DNA of 64,000 nucleotides from JBGTIS01 sp041745535 (GTDB lineage: Bacteria > Bacteroidota > Bacteroidia > Cytophagales > Cyclobacteriaceae), in contig JBGTIS010000253.1 of assembly GCA_041745535.1 (NCBI GenBank), positions 3,537 to 67,536 on the forward strand. Reading direction: 5' to 3'. Within the stretch, counting starts at the first letter, position 1. Every line of letters starts with the position of its first letter. Under the pieces are notes generated by a model. That model saw only the letters and a list, made by a program, of their open reading frames with translations, was not told the origin of the DNA and made no database searches. The position numbers and the translations under genes are program-made. Below are positions 44,827 to 53,266 of this stretch, piece after piece.

Positions 44827-45678
44827 ATGTTTACAGTTAAACAACTGGTTTTCTGCTATCCACACAGCAAGGATACTACCCTCAGGGGCATTAGTTTTTC
44901 CATAGAGAAAGGAGAAATATTTGGTTTCCTGGGGCCCAGTGGCGCTGGTAAAAGTACGACGCAGAAAATATTGTATAAACTGCTAACAGGGTACCAGGGA
45001 GAAGTATTGTTTTGCGGGAAACCCCTTCGGGATTGGGATCGAAGTTTTTATGAGCGCATCGGCGTATCATTTGAACTGCCTAACAATTATTTGAAACTCT
45101 CTGCCCGGGAAAACCTGAAATTCTTCGCTGCCTTTTATCCGAATACTCCTGCCGATTTTATGCCAGTTCTGGAAAAAGTAGGGCTTGCCGCTGATGCCGA
45201 CAAACTGGTATCCGATTTCTCAAAGGGTATGAAAATGCGGCTGAACTTTGCCCGTGCGTTGCTGCACAATCCGGATATGTACTTTTTCGATGAGCCTACT
45301 TCCGGGCTGGATCCGGTAAATGCCAATAAAATCAAGGACATCATCAAAGAGTTGAAAGCGAAGGGAAAAACCATTTTTCTTACCACCCACAACATGTTCG
45401 ATGCCGATCAGCTTTGCGACCGGGTGGCCCTGCTGCACCAGGGCGGCATCAAAGCCATGGATGCTCCGGCTGAACTGAAACTGAAATATGGTGAGAAAAA
45501 TATAAAAGTAATCACAGCCAATTCGGCCATGAAAGAATATATTTTTCCGCTGGAAAACATTGGCAAAAATCCTGATTTCCTCAAAATCATTTCCCAGCAG
45601 GAAGTAATTGCCATGCATTCGCAGGAAGCTACGCTGGAAGAAGTTTTTATTAAAGTAACCGGACAAACATTGGTATGA
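44827..45678 (+). CDS. ABC transporter ATP-binding subunit
   Basis: A 283-residue ATPase. Walker A is GPSGAGKST (36-44), the signature is a variant, DFSKGMKMRL (LSGGQ replaced by FSKGM), Walker B is MYFFDEPTSGLDP and the H-loop is LTTHN. The C-terminal 70 residues form the extra domain seen in drug and lantibiotic exporters. Its stop overlaps the next start (ATGA). With the two permease genes it makes a complete ABC-2 exporter. Confidence 0.94.
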   Translation: MFTVKQLVFCYPHSKDTTLRGISFSIEKGEIFGFLGPSGAGKSTTQKILYKLLTGYQGEVLFCGKPLRDWDRSFYERIGVSFELPNNYLKLSARENLKFFAAFYPNTPADFMPVLEKVGLAADADKLVSDFSKGMKMRLNFARALLHNPDMYFFDEPTSGLDPVNANKIKDIIKELKAKGKTIFLTTHNMFDADQLCDRVALLHQGGIKAMDAPAELKLKYGEKNIKVITANSAMKEYIFPLENIGKNPDFLKIISQQEVIAMHSQEATLEEVFIKVTGQTLV

Positions 45679-46361
45679 AACAGTTCGTGCATCTGCTGAA
45701 ATGGGATGTTGTTTTGTTGAACCGCAACCGTTTATTTATCCTGGCAGCGGCTATGGCGGCTATTTATATTGGTATTTTTTATCTGATCAAACCGCTGGGC
45801 AACCTCACTATTATTGTAATTGTGCTTATTTATAACGATCCTGTTATTACCGGATTTTTATTTGCCAGCGTATTGCTCATGTTCGATAAAAATCAGCATA
45901 TGGTATCAGCCATCACAGTGCTTCCTATTCCTTTTACTTTCTATTTGCTTTCTAAAACGGTGGTGCTTGCTACGCTGGCTGTGCTTTCCGCTTTTGTAAT
46001 GGCCTTTGCTACCCACGGCCTGGGTTTTAATTATTTCCATCTGTTCTGTGCCACCTTTATTTCTGCTTTCATGTTTTCCTGCTTTGGCTTTGCCATAGGT
46101 GCGGTTTCAAAAACCTTCAATCAGCTTCTATTGTATTCAATTCCTTTTTTTATAATCACCGCACTTCCTTTTCTTGCGCTGTTTGATGTGGGTGAACCAG
46201 CATACTATTTCCTGATACCTTCTACCGGCGGACTGGAAATTTTACGATCCGCATTCGAGCCCAATAGTTTTCTTCATAATATAGGGTCATACGGTCAAAT
46301 GCTGATCTGGGCAGCAGTGAGTTGGTGGATGGCCGTAAAAGCAACCACCAGACTGATATGA
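45675..46361 (+). CDS. ABC-2 type permease subunit, first
   Basis: A 228-residue membrane protein with six predicted spans. It overlaps the ATPase gene by four bases at its start and the second permease by four bases at its end, so all three are coupled. Arrangement and size resemble three-gene exporters that are often annotated as fluoroquinolone exporters; that substrate is not supported by anything seen here. Confidence 0.85.
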   Translation: MKQFVHLLKWDVVLLNRNRLFILAAAMAAIYIGIFYLIKPLGNLTIIVIVLIYNDPVITGFLFASVLLMFDKNQHMVSAITVLPIPFTFYLLSKTVVLATLAVLSAFVMAFATHGLGFNYFHLFCATFISAFMFSCFGFAIGAVSKTFNQLLLYSIPFFIITALPFLALFDVGEPAYYFLIPSTGGLEILRSAFEPNSFLHNIGSYGQMLIWAAVSWWMAVKATTRLI

Positions 46362-47071
46362 AAACCATTCTTGCATTAAGCGCCAACGACCTTCAATCCA
46401 CCTTCCGTGACCCTGTGTTTAAAGGATTGCTGTTTTTTCCTTTTGTTGCATTCGTCCTGATACGCTGGGGAGTACCTTATGTGGTACACACCTATCCGGA
46501 AGTAGCGCCCTACACCGTAGTTATCCTGATGTGGGGCTGCCTCCAATCGGCTACCATGTTCGGGTTTATGTATGGATTTTTATTTCTGGAAGAAAAAGAA
46601 GAACAGATTTGGCAGGTAATCCGCATTTTGCCTGTTTCCGGTATCAAACTGGTATTTTCCCGGTTGCTACTTGGGCTACTAATTTCTACGGCAGTGAATT
46701 TTTGCCTGATTCATTTCGGTCAGATTATTTATATTTCTTTTATTAAAGAAATACTGCTTTCACTACAGTTCAGTTTGGCTGCACCGCTGATCGCATTGGC
46801 GCTGGGAGCGCTTGCCAAAAATCGCATTGAAGGACTGGCACAAATGAAAATCGTGAACGTGCTGCTGATCATGCCTGCCCTCATTTATTTTATTCCTGGA
46901 AAAGCTATGCACCTAACAGCATTGATTCCCACTTACTGGTCATACAGAAGCCTGGAAATGGCCCATAGCCAGTCGGATAGTTTTATGCTTTTTTTATTAG
47001 TTGGATTTGCTTTGTATCTATTAGGCATTGGTCTGCTTACCAGAAAAATGGAACGAAGCCTGAGTGATTAA
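46358..47071 (+). CDS. ABC-2 type permease subunit, second
   Basis: A 237-residue membrane protein from ATG 46358 (MKTILALSANDLQSTFRDP), which overlaps the previous stop as ATGA; a further ATG 36 bases upstream lies inside the previous gene. Six spans are predicted. FLEEKEEQIWQVIRILPVSG (about 75-94) is the cytoplasmic coupling-helix region typical of ABC-2 permeases. It ends 20 bases from the converging histidine kinase gene. Confidence 0.87.
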   Translation: MKTILALSANDLQSTFRDPVFKGLLFFPFVAFVLIRWGVPYVVHTYPEVAPYTVVILMWGCLQSATMFGFMYGFLFLEEKEEQIWQVIRILPVSGIKLVFSRLLLGLLISTAVNFCLIHFGQIIYISFIKEILLSLQFSLAAPLIALALGALAKNRIEGLAQMKIVNVLLIMPALIYFIPGKAMHLTALIPTYWSYRSLEMAHSQSDSFMLFLLVGFALYLLGIGLLTRKMERSLSD

Positions 47072-47091
47072 GCAACGCTTTATTGAAAGGT

Positions 47092-48459
47092 TTAAAAAAC
47101 TAAAGTAAACACCGTTCCCTGCCCGGGTGCTGACCGTACCGAAATGCTTCCCTTATGCACACGCATAATTTGTCGGGAAAGGCTGAGACCTACGCCAGAA
47201 CCTTCTTTTTTAGTGGTATAAAAAGGTACAAAAATCTGATCAATAATTTCGGGTTCAATGCCTTTTCCATTATCCCGTACCTGAATTTCTATTTTACCTT
47301 CCTCATTTTTTCTGGCCACAATGCCCATAGAGGGAGCAGGGGATGCCACACCGGAAAAAGCATCCATGGCGTTCAGTAATAAATTGATCAGCATTTGTTC
47401 CAATAATTCAGGATCGGCTTTTAGCAACAGATTTTCAGGAAGTACCTGCTGATGGAAAGTAATAGCGGTTTCTACCAGTTTGGGATGTAAAAGCGTATGC
47501 AGGCGACTAAAAAGCTCGGTAATTCTGATTTCACTGAAATGCGGTTCCGCCATTTGGGTCAGGCTGCGGTAGGCTTTTACAAAATTAGCCAGTCCTTTGC
47601 TGCGGTTTTCTATCGTTTGTAAACTGCCATGTAAATCTTCTATTTCTTCTGCGTCCAGGGTAGATAAATCTCTGTACTTTGTGTTTCCCTGTGTACTTTC
47701 CAACATCTGGTTCACCATACCCGACAGGTTGGCAATGGGAATCGCCGAATTCATAATTTCATGCGTCAGTACCCTGATCAGCTTTTGCCACGATTCAATT
47801 TCCTGTTCTTCCAGCTCGGTTCTGAAATCCTGTAAAGAAATCAGTTTGAAATACCGGTTTTGCAGTTTGAATTCCGTAGCCTGAATCAGCAGGTTGAGCA
47901 GCCTGGTGTGAATAATTACTTTCACCAAAGCTTTTTCACCAGAATCAAGCCGGGCAATGGTACCAAATAATTCTGTATCCAGGGCTTGCAGGTCAGCAAG
48001 TTCTCTGATAAAAGGTTTTTGCAGCAAATCTTTCGCCGCCTGATTAATCAGTTGGATTTTCTGATGTTCATCAAAACAAATTAAAGCCACATTAGCGTGT
48101 TCAACCACGTTTTGTAAATACAGGTGGTTGGTTTCCTGTTCCTGCCGCAGCTTTCGCAAACTGATCATGGTTTCGGTAAACGACTGCTTCAGGGTGAGGC
48201 TGGGCAGGCGGGCTTTGTAAGAGCTGGAAAAATCGCCCTGTCTGATGGCAATGAGTAAATTTTCCAGTTCCTTGTGCGATTTTTTGGTGTAACGAAGCAA
48301 TTCAGCGGTAAGTGTTACAATTAGTAAACCTATCCAAAGCGATACCAGCCAGAAATGCGTCTGCGTCAGGATTACTACCACCACATATCCCAGCAGAATA
48401 ATGAGGAGTATACGGAAAGTGATGTTAACTCTGAAATCTCTGAACAGGGTGGCAAACAT
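47092..48459 (-). CDS. NtrY-like sensor histidine kinase
   Basis: A 455-residue membrane kinase. Two spans (about 14-33 and 37-54) enclose almost no periplasmic loop, then a HAMP-like linker and a PAS-like domain (about 112-212), so signals may be sensed within the membrane or cytoplasm. The phospho-acceptor is His233 (LTHEIMNS); the usual Asn-Pro after HEI is Asn-Ser here. ATP-binding boxes are LLLNAMDAF, VRDNGKGIEPE and GVGLSLSRQIM. It is downstream of its response regulator gene by 36 bases. Confidence 0.93.
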   Translation of the reverse strand: MFATLFRDFRVNITFRILLIILLGYVVVVILTQTHFWLVSLWIGLLIVTLTAELLRYTKKSHKELENLLIAIRQGDFSSSYKARLPSLTLKQSFTETMISLRKLRQEQETNHLYLQNVVEHANVALICFDEHQKIQLINQAAKDLLQKPFIRELADLQALDTELFGTIARLDSGEKALVKVIIHTRLLNLLIQATEFKLQNRYFKLISLQDFRTELEEQEIESWQKLIRVLTHEIMNSAIPIANLSGMVNQMLESTQGNTKYRDLSTLDAEEIEDLHGSLQTIENRSKGLANFVKAYRSLTQMAEPHFSEIRITELFSRLHTLLHPKLVETAITFHQQVLPENLLLKADPELLEQMLINLLLNAMDAFSGVASPAPSMGIVARKNEEGKIEIQVRDNGKGIEPEIIDQIFVPFYTTKKEGSGVGLSLSRQIMRVHKGSISVRSAPGQGTVFTLVF

Positions 48460-48495
48460 AGTTCGGTATTGTTTTAATAAAGGCGATAGTGAACT

Positions 48496-49911
48496 TTAAA
48501 GCCCATATTTGCTTATTTTACGGTACAAAGTACTTCTTCCTAATCCCAGCTCGTCAGCTGCATTGGATAAATTGCCCTGGTGTTTTTTAATCGCGTTCCG
48601 AATCGTAATCTTTTCTATTGCTTCCATGTTCAGCGGCTCAGCCTCTTGTGTGGAAAATGCTTTAACCACTCCCTGTTTTTCCGGCAGAATATCGCTTACC
48701 GAAAGCCTACTGGATTCACTAAGGATAACAGCTCGTTCCAAAGCATGCTGTAATTCCCGCACATTTCCCGGCCAGGCATATTTATTCAACATGTTCAGCG
48801 TTTTGTCTGAGAGGTTTAACTTTGGCTTCTGATATTTCTTTTTATACACAGAAAGATAGTGGTGGGCAAGTACCTGAATATCCTCGGGCCGTTCTCGCAG
48901 GGGCGGAATCCTGATTTCTACGGTATTGATGCGGTACAGCAAATCCTGCCGAAAAGATTTTTGTTTGGAAGCATGGGCTGATATACCTTCTGAATCAGCG
49001 ATCAGTTCATGAATTGGCAAATTGGTAGCACTAATGATTCTTACATCTACCGGAACAGATTGATTGGAACCCAGTCGGGTAATTTCCCGGCTTTGAATGG
49101 CTGTAAGCAGTTTAGCCTGCAGTGGCAAAGAAAGGTTACCGATCTCATCCAGAAACAATGTACCACCGGAAGCAGCTTCAAAACGGCCTGCCCGGTCATC
49201 ACGCGCATCGGTAAACGCCCCTTTCATATGGCCGAATAATTCCGACTCGAAGAGGGTTTCAGCAATAGCCCCTAAATCTACTTTTATAAAAGGTTCACCC
49301 GCTCTTTGTGATTTCCGGTGAATAGCCCGGGCAATAAGTTCCTTGCCAGTACCATTTTCGCCTAATATCAGCACATTGGCATGGGTAATGGCTACTTTAT
49401 CAATGGTAGAAAATAGTTTTTTCATGGCCGGAGAGTCGCTGATAATTTCCGCGTATGGGCTATCCAGGTCTTTGCTCAATGTGTTTTCTCTATGCCTGAG
49501 CCGGGTAACCTCCTTTTTAGACTGGCTAAGCTGATACACCGATAACATAGTGGCAGTCAGCTTTTCTTTTTCCCAGGGTTTTACCAGGAAATCAACCGCG
49601 CCTTCTTTCATCGCTGTTACGGCCAGGTCAATATCTCCATACGCCGTATTCACAATTACATGGGCTTCCGAATCGTGTTTCATGATTTCACGAAGCCACC
49701 GCAGTCCTTCCTGCCCATGGGTAACTCCATGTGCAAAATTCATATCCAGTAAAATTATATCGAAAGTACCTTTTTTAAGATGAGAGATAATCTGAGAAGG
49801 AGAACTTTCGGTAATTATTTCCGCAAAGTGAGGTTTCAAGATTAATTTAGCGGTATAAAGCACTGCCTGGTCATCGTCGATGATCAGAATTCTGCCATTT
49901 GATTTAGTCAT
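48496..49911 (-). CDS. Sigma-54-dependent response regulator, NtrC family
   Basis: About 471 residues from ATG 49911 (MTKSNGRILIIDDDQ). An ATG 54 bases upstream adds a tail outside the receiver fold. The receiver domain has Asp56 as phosphorylation site. The AAA+ domain has Walker A GENGTGKE and Walker B GGTLFLDEIGN. The sigma-54 contact loop reads GAFTDA where GAFTGA is usual. A Fis-type helix-turn-helix closes the protein (NAADELGLGRSTLYRKISKYG). It works with the kinase encoded next; an upstream SDR gene lies 54 bases away. Confidence 0.95.
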   Translation of the reverse strand: MTKSNGRILIIDDDQAVLYTAKLILKPHFAEIITESSPSQIISHLKKGTFDIILLDMNFAHGVTHGQEGLRWLREIMKHDSEAHVIVNTAYGDIDLAVTAMKEGAVDFLVKPWEKEKLTATMLSVYQLSQSKKEVTRLRHRENTLSKDLDSPYAEIISDSPAMKKLFSTIDKVAITHANVLILGENGTGKELIARAIHRKSQRAGEPFIKVDLGAIAETLFESELFGHMKGAFTDARDDRAGRFEAASGGTLFLDEIGNLSLPLQAKLLTAIQSREITRLGSNQSVPVDVRIISATNLPIHELIADSEGISAHASKQKSFRQDLLYRINTVEIRIPPLRERPEDIQVLAHHYLSVYKKKYQKPKLNLSDKTLNMLNKYAWPGNVRELQHALERAVILSESSRLSVSDILPEKQGVVKAFSTQEAEPLNMEAIEKITIRNAIKKHQGNLSNAADELGLGRSTLYRKISKYGL

Positions 49912-49965
49912 AGCAAATGTTAATGCGGTTTTCCCGAAGTTATGTAATGTATCAATATGATACAA

Positions 49966-50823
49966 TTAAATTTTACGATGTACCCGAAGCAGGTAATCTT
50001 CCAGCTTTAAGCTACCATAAGCAGGTGCTACCATATTATGGGTAGATACATAATTAAGCTGACTTAGTTTATCGTACAGGTTTTTATTTGCTAACCTGAT
50101 TACTCCCAAACCGGGATGGATCATCCACAAAGGCTGGTTAAATTTAATTTTACATTGGGTAAGCCGGGCTACCATTCTGGCTACCTGATTGCGGCTATGA
50201 ATTTCTGGTCCGCCCACTTCAACAATTTCAGGCCCTTGTTCCAGATGGTCGATACAAACCGTAGCAAGATCCTGTTGATGAATAGGATTGGTAACTGGCG
50301 TACCATCGCCAGGCGTAACCAAAATGCCGTTTTTCCCCATAATTACCAGGTCGTGTAATCCGGAGAAAAGGCCTACGGGCTTAATAATGGTATAATCGAG
50401 CCCGGTTTGGGCTATTTCTCTGGTAAACAGCTCTTTTGACCGGCACATAGCCAGTTTTTCAAAATGTTCGCTTCCAAAAACAGATACATATACAAATCGC
50501 TTCACGCCCGATGCTTTTGCCTCATAAAGCAGATTCATATTGGCCAGATAATCAATTTCATAAAAGGAATGCGTTTCCTGCGTAAACAGACTCACGCTTT
50601 TCCCGATAGATGAAAAAACTATGTCGATGCCGCTGCATACCTCTTTTATGGCAGTAGGTTGGGTGGCATCGCCTAAAAAAATCTCATGGCAATAGGGTGC
50701 CACCAGATCTTTTTTCTTAGGATCTCTGATTAATGCCCTGATGCGATATTCTTCTTTGGAAAGTTGCTTCAGTATTTCCAATCCTAATCCACCGGAAGCA
50801 CCGGCAATTAATAGTTTTTTCAT
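49966..50823 (-). CDS. NAD(P)-binding SDR-family protein (NmrA/atypical SDR-like)
   Basis: About 285 residues from ATG 50823 (MKKLLIAGASGGLGLEILKQL), carrying the Rossmann GxSGGxG nucleotide-binding motif. An ATG 33 bases upstream is less likely. The active-site YxxxK of classical SDRs is not seen; the region SKELFTREIAQTGLDYTIIKPVG matches atypical SDRs used as redox sensors or epimerase-like enzymes. It may be co-transcribed with the two-component genes downstream, but whether they are linked in function is unknown. Confidence 0.88.
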   Translation of the reverse strand: MKKLLIAGASGGLGLEILKQLSKEEYRIRALIRDPKKKDLVAPYCHEIFLGDATQPTAIKEVCSGIDIVFSSIGKSVSLFTQETHSFYEIDYLANMNLLYEAKASGVKRFVYVSVFGSEHFEKLAMCRSKELFTREIAQTGLDYTIIKPVGLFSGLHDLVIMGKNGILVTPGDGTPVTNPIHQQDLATVCIDHLEQGPEIVEVGGPEIHSRNQVARMVARLTQCKIKFNQPLWMIHPGLGVIRLANKNLYDKLSQLNYVSTHNMVAPAYGSLKLEDYLLRVHRKI

Positions 50824-51272
50824 AAGTTTAAAGGGTATACAATATAATTGACTCATTAAACCTTAAAAAGCTCTAAAAGTTTAATAAGCCGTTTTAAATT
50901 TAACGGTAAATCAATTTGTCCATAATTATTTCTGAAAACAAAGAAGTTAATGTGGTTTTGGGTAATAAGAAAAAGTGACAATTTCTGGAAATTATGCAAT
51001 TGTAATATATTTTATGATTTCTTAGTAAAATCCAGAAATAGCCTTGAAATTGTGGATAAACTCGATGATTGTGGATAACTTACGGCAGTTATCCACAATT
51101 TTTAATAAAATGGTTATGGAGAATGGATAATCAGAACTTTAAATAGAGAAAATATCAACAGAATTTTATTCTTTTAACACAAAAAGCACATAGAATAACC
51201 TGTTCATTATAAGGAGTTTAAATCAGGAAAATATAAGCGAATCTTTAACCAAACGAAGCCACCTAAGTTACT
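50824..51272. other. AT-rich intergenic region with three perfect DnaA boxes
   Basis: About 450 bases between divergent SDR and TRAP genes. Three exact 9-mers TTATCCACA occur at 51051-51059 (minus), 51070-51078 (minus) and 51089-51097 (plus). The surroundings, especially 50881-51050, are very AT-rich. It must also hold two promoters. Confidence 0.7.
51051..51097. promoter_or_regulatory. Cluster of three DnaA boxes
   Basis: Three perfect matches to TTATCCACA within 47 bases, two on the minus strand and one on the plus strand, the last two forming an inverted pair around a 10-base spacer. The 19-base steps between them place the sites about two helical turns apart. This could be an origin, a DnaA-titration site or a DnaA-regulated promoter. 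Confidence 0.75.
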
Positions 51273-52400
51273 ATGCGAAAATTTAAACGCAGAGATTTTT
51301 TAACCAAAAGTTCTGCCGCCGCGCTTACCGTTTCTTCTGCTGTAATAGCCGGCTGTTCCGCCCAGAAAAAGGAGGAAAAACGAGAAGCACCCTATCTTAA
51401 TTTTAATCAAAATTACCGATGGAAAATGGCTACTACCTGGGCTCCGAATTTTCCCATTTTAGGCGAAGGTTGTAATCAATTCGCCAACTGGATTAAAGAA
51501 ATGTCGGGGGGCAGAATGGAAGTGCGTGTGTATGGGGGTGGCGAACTGGTGCCTGCCCTGGAGGTGTTTGACGCGGTAAGCAATGGCGCCATAGAACTTG
51601 GCCATGGCGCCTCTTATTACTGGGCAGGTAAAATACCGGCAGCACAGTTTTTTTCTTCTGTTCCCTTCGGTATGAACGCCCAGGAAATGAACGATTGGCT
51701 GATAGGTGGCGGCGGGGTAGAACTCTGGCAACAAACCTATCAGCCGTATGATCTGTTCCCTTTTCCCGGTGGGAATACGGGTGTACAAATGGGAGGCTGG
51801 TTTAATAAAGCCATTAATTCTATGGCCGATATACAAGGTTTAAAAATGCGAATTCCGGGCATTGGCGGCAAAGTTTTTACCAAAGCGGGTGGAACGGCTG
51901 TGCTCTCGGCAGGCGGCGAAATTTATACCAATCTGGAGCGTGGTGTAATTGATGCTACCGAATGGATCGGACCTTATCATGATTATATTATGGGTTTTCA
52001 GGAAGTAGCCCAATATTATTATTATCCGGGATGGCACGAACCCGGCACAGCGCTTGAATTATTTGTGAATCGTCCGAAATACGACGAATTGCCTTCCGAT
52101 TTACGGGCTATAGTCGCTACAGCCGCATATCGGCTGAATACCTGGATTTTCACGCAGGCCGAGCATATGAACAGTGTATATATGCAGAAAATCATAGAGG
52201 AAGGAAAGGTAGAAATCAGGAAATTTCCCGATGATGTACTGGCTACTTTTAAAAAATTTAGTAAAGAAACCGTATACGAACTTACTGGCAGCGATGAAAA
52301 GAGCAGGAAAATATATGAAGCCTACCTGTCTTTTTACCAGCAGATTGCCAGGTATTCAAAATACACGGAGAAAATTTATTACAGTACGCTAAGTTCATAG
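51273..52400 (+). CDS. TRAP transporter substrate-binding lipoprotein, DctP family
   Basis: A 375-residue periplasmic binding protein. The N-terminus carries a twin-arginine motif (KRRDFLTK, Arg6-Arg7) followed by a lipobox at Cys28 (VIAGCS), so it may be exported folded and then lipidated. The DctP fold is evident from WKMATTWAPNFP at about 50, then GHGASYYWAG and LKMRIPGIGGKVF, with the substrate Arg candidate in the last. Small DctQ and DctM membrane subunits, normally adjacent, are absent. Its ligand may be an oxo- or amino acid, by resemblance only. Confidence 0.92.
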   Translation: MRKFKRRDFLTKSSAAALTVSSAVIAGCSAQKKEEKREAPYLNFNQNYRWKMATTWAPNFPILGEGCNQFANWIKEMSGGRMEVRVYGGGELVPALEVFDAVSNGAIELGHGASYYWAGKIPAAQFFSSVPFGMNAQEMNDWLIGGGGVELWQQTYQPYDLFPFPGGNTGVQMGGWFNKAINSMADIQGLKMRIPGIGGKVFTKAGGTAVLSAGGEIYTNLERGVIDATEWIGPYHDYIMGFQEVAQYYYYPGWHEPGTALELFVNRPKYDELPSDLRAIVATAAYRLNTWIFTQAEHMNSVYMQKIIEEGKVEIRKFPDDVLATFKKFSKETVYELTGSDEKSRKIYEAYLSFYQQIARYSKYTEKIYYSTLSS

Positions 52401-52420
52401 TATAATAAAGAAATTGATGA

Positions 52421-53248
52421 ATGAATAATAATAAAACAGCAAGTATTCTGGGTTGCGGATGGTTGGGGCTGCCGCTTGCTCAGGCACTCATTAAAAGGGG
52501 ATATGCGGTTAAAGGGTCAACTACCCATGAGAAAAAGCTAAGCACCTTACAGGCCCAACAGATTAAGCCGTATCTGATTCAGTTTTCTCCTCAGATTAAT
52601 GCCAATCACTCTCCCGATTTTTTCAATAATGAAATACTGATCGTAAATGTGCCTCCCGGGCGGAGAAGAGAAAATGTGGAAGCTTATCATACCGAACAGA
52701 TTAATTCTTTACTGGAAGTTCTGAAGAAGGCAACCGTACAAAAACTGGTGTTTATTAGCTCTACCTCTGTGTATCCTGATGTGAACCGGGTGGTTACTGA
52801 AACTGAGGCGGGTATGCCTGAAAGCGATAGCGGAAAGGCTTTGCTGAAGGCTGAGGAAATGCTATTGGCTGCTAAAAATATCAAAACTACGGTGATACGT
52901 TTTTGTGGATTATTTGGCTATGACCGGAATCCGGGGCGTTTCTTTGCCGGAAAAACACTGGATGAGTCAGGGAAAGCGCCTGTTAATTTCATCCATCAGG
53001 ATGATTGTATACAGATTATTAGCACAATTCTGGAAAAAGATAAATGGAATACTGTTTACAATGCCTGTGCCGACTGCCATCCTGATAAGAAAATATTTTA
53101 TACGAAAGCCGCTGAAAAATCGGGGTTACCTATACCCGAATATTTGGGAAATAAGCCGGAAAATTATAAGGAAATCAGCAGCGAGAAACTGAAAAAAGAG
53201 CTGAACTACCAATTCATCTTTCCTGATCCTATGCAGGTGCTGAGATAA
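52421..53248 (+). CDS. NAD-dependent epimerase-like SDR protein (YeeZ-like)
   Basis: A 275-residue protein with an N-terminal Rossmann motif ILGCGWLGLPLA (GxGxxG, residues 9-20) and the SSTSVYPD catalytic-region segment near residue 113. Relatives are annotated as nucleoside-diphosphate-sugar epimerases but their substrates are unknown. It begins 20 bases after the TRAP gene and converges on hemA, with 18 bases between the stops. Confidence 0.88.
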   Translation: MNNNKTASILGCGWLGLPLAQALIKRGYAVKGSTTHEKKLSTLQAQQIKPYLIQFSPQINANHSPDFFNNEILIVNVPPGRRRENVEAYHTEQINSLLEVLKKATVQKLVFISSTSVYPDVNRVVTETEAGMPESDSGKALLKAEEMLLAAKNIKTTVIRFCGLFGYDRNPGRFFAGKTLDESGKAPVNFIHQDDCIQIISTILEKDKWNTVYNACADCHPDKKIFYTKAAEKSGLPIPEYLGNKPENYKEISSEKLKKELNYQFIFPDPMQVLR

Positions 53249-53266
53249 AATAAAGGAGTATTAATT

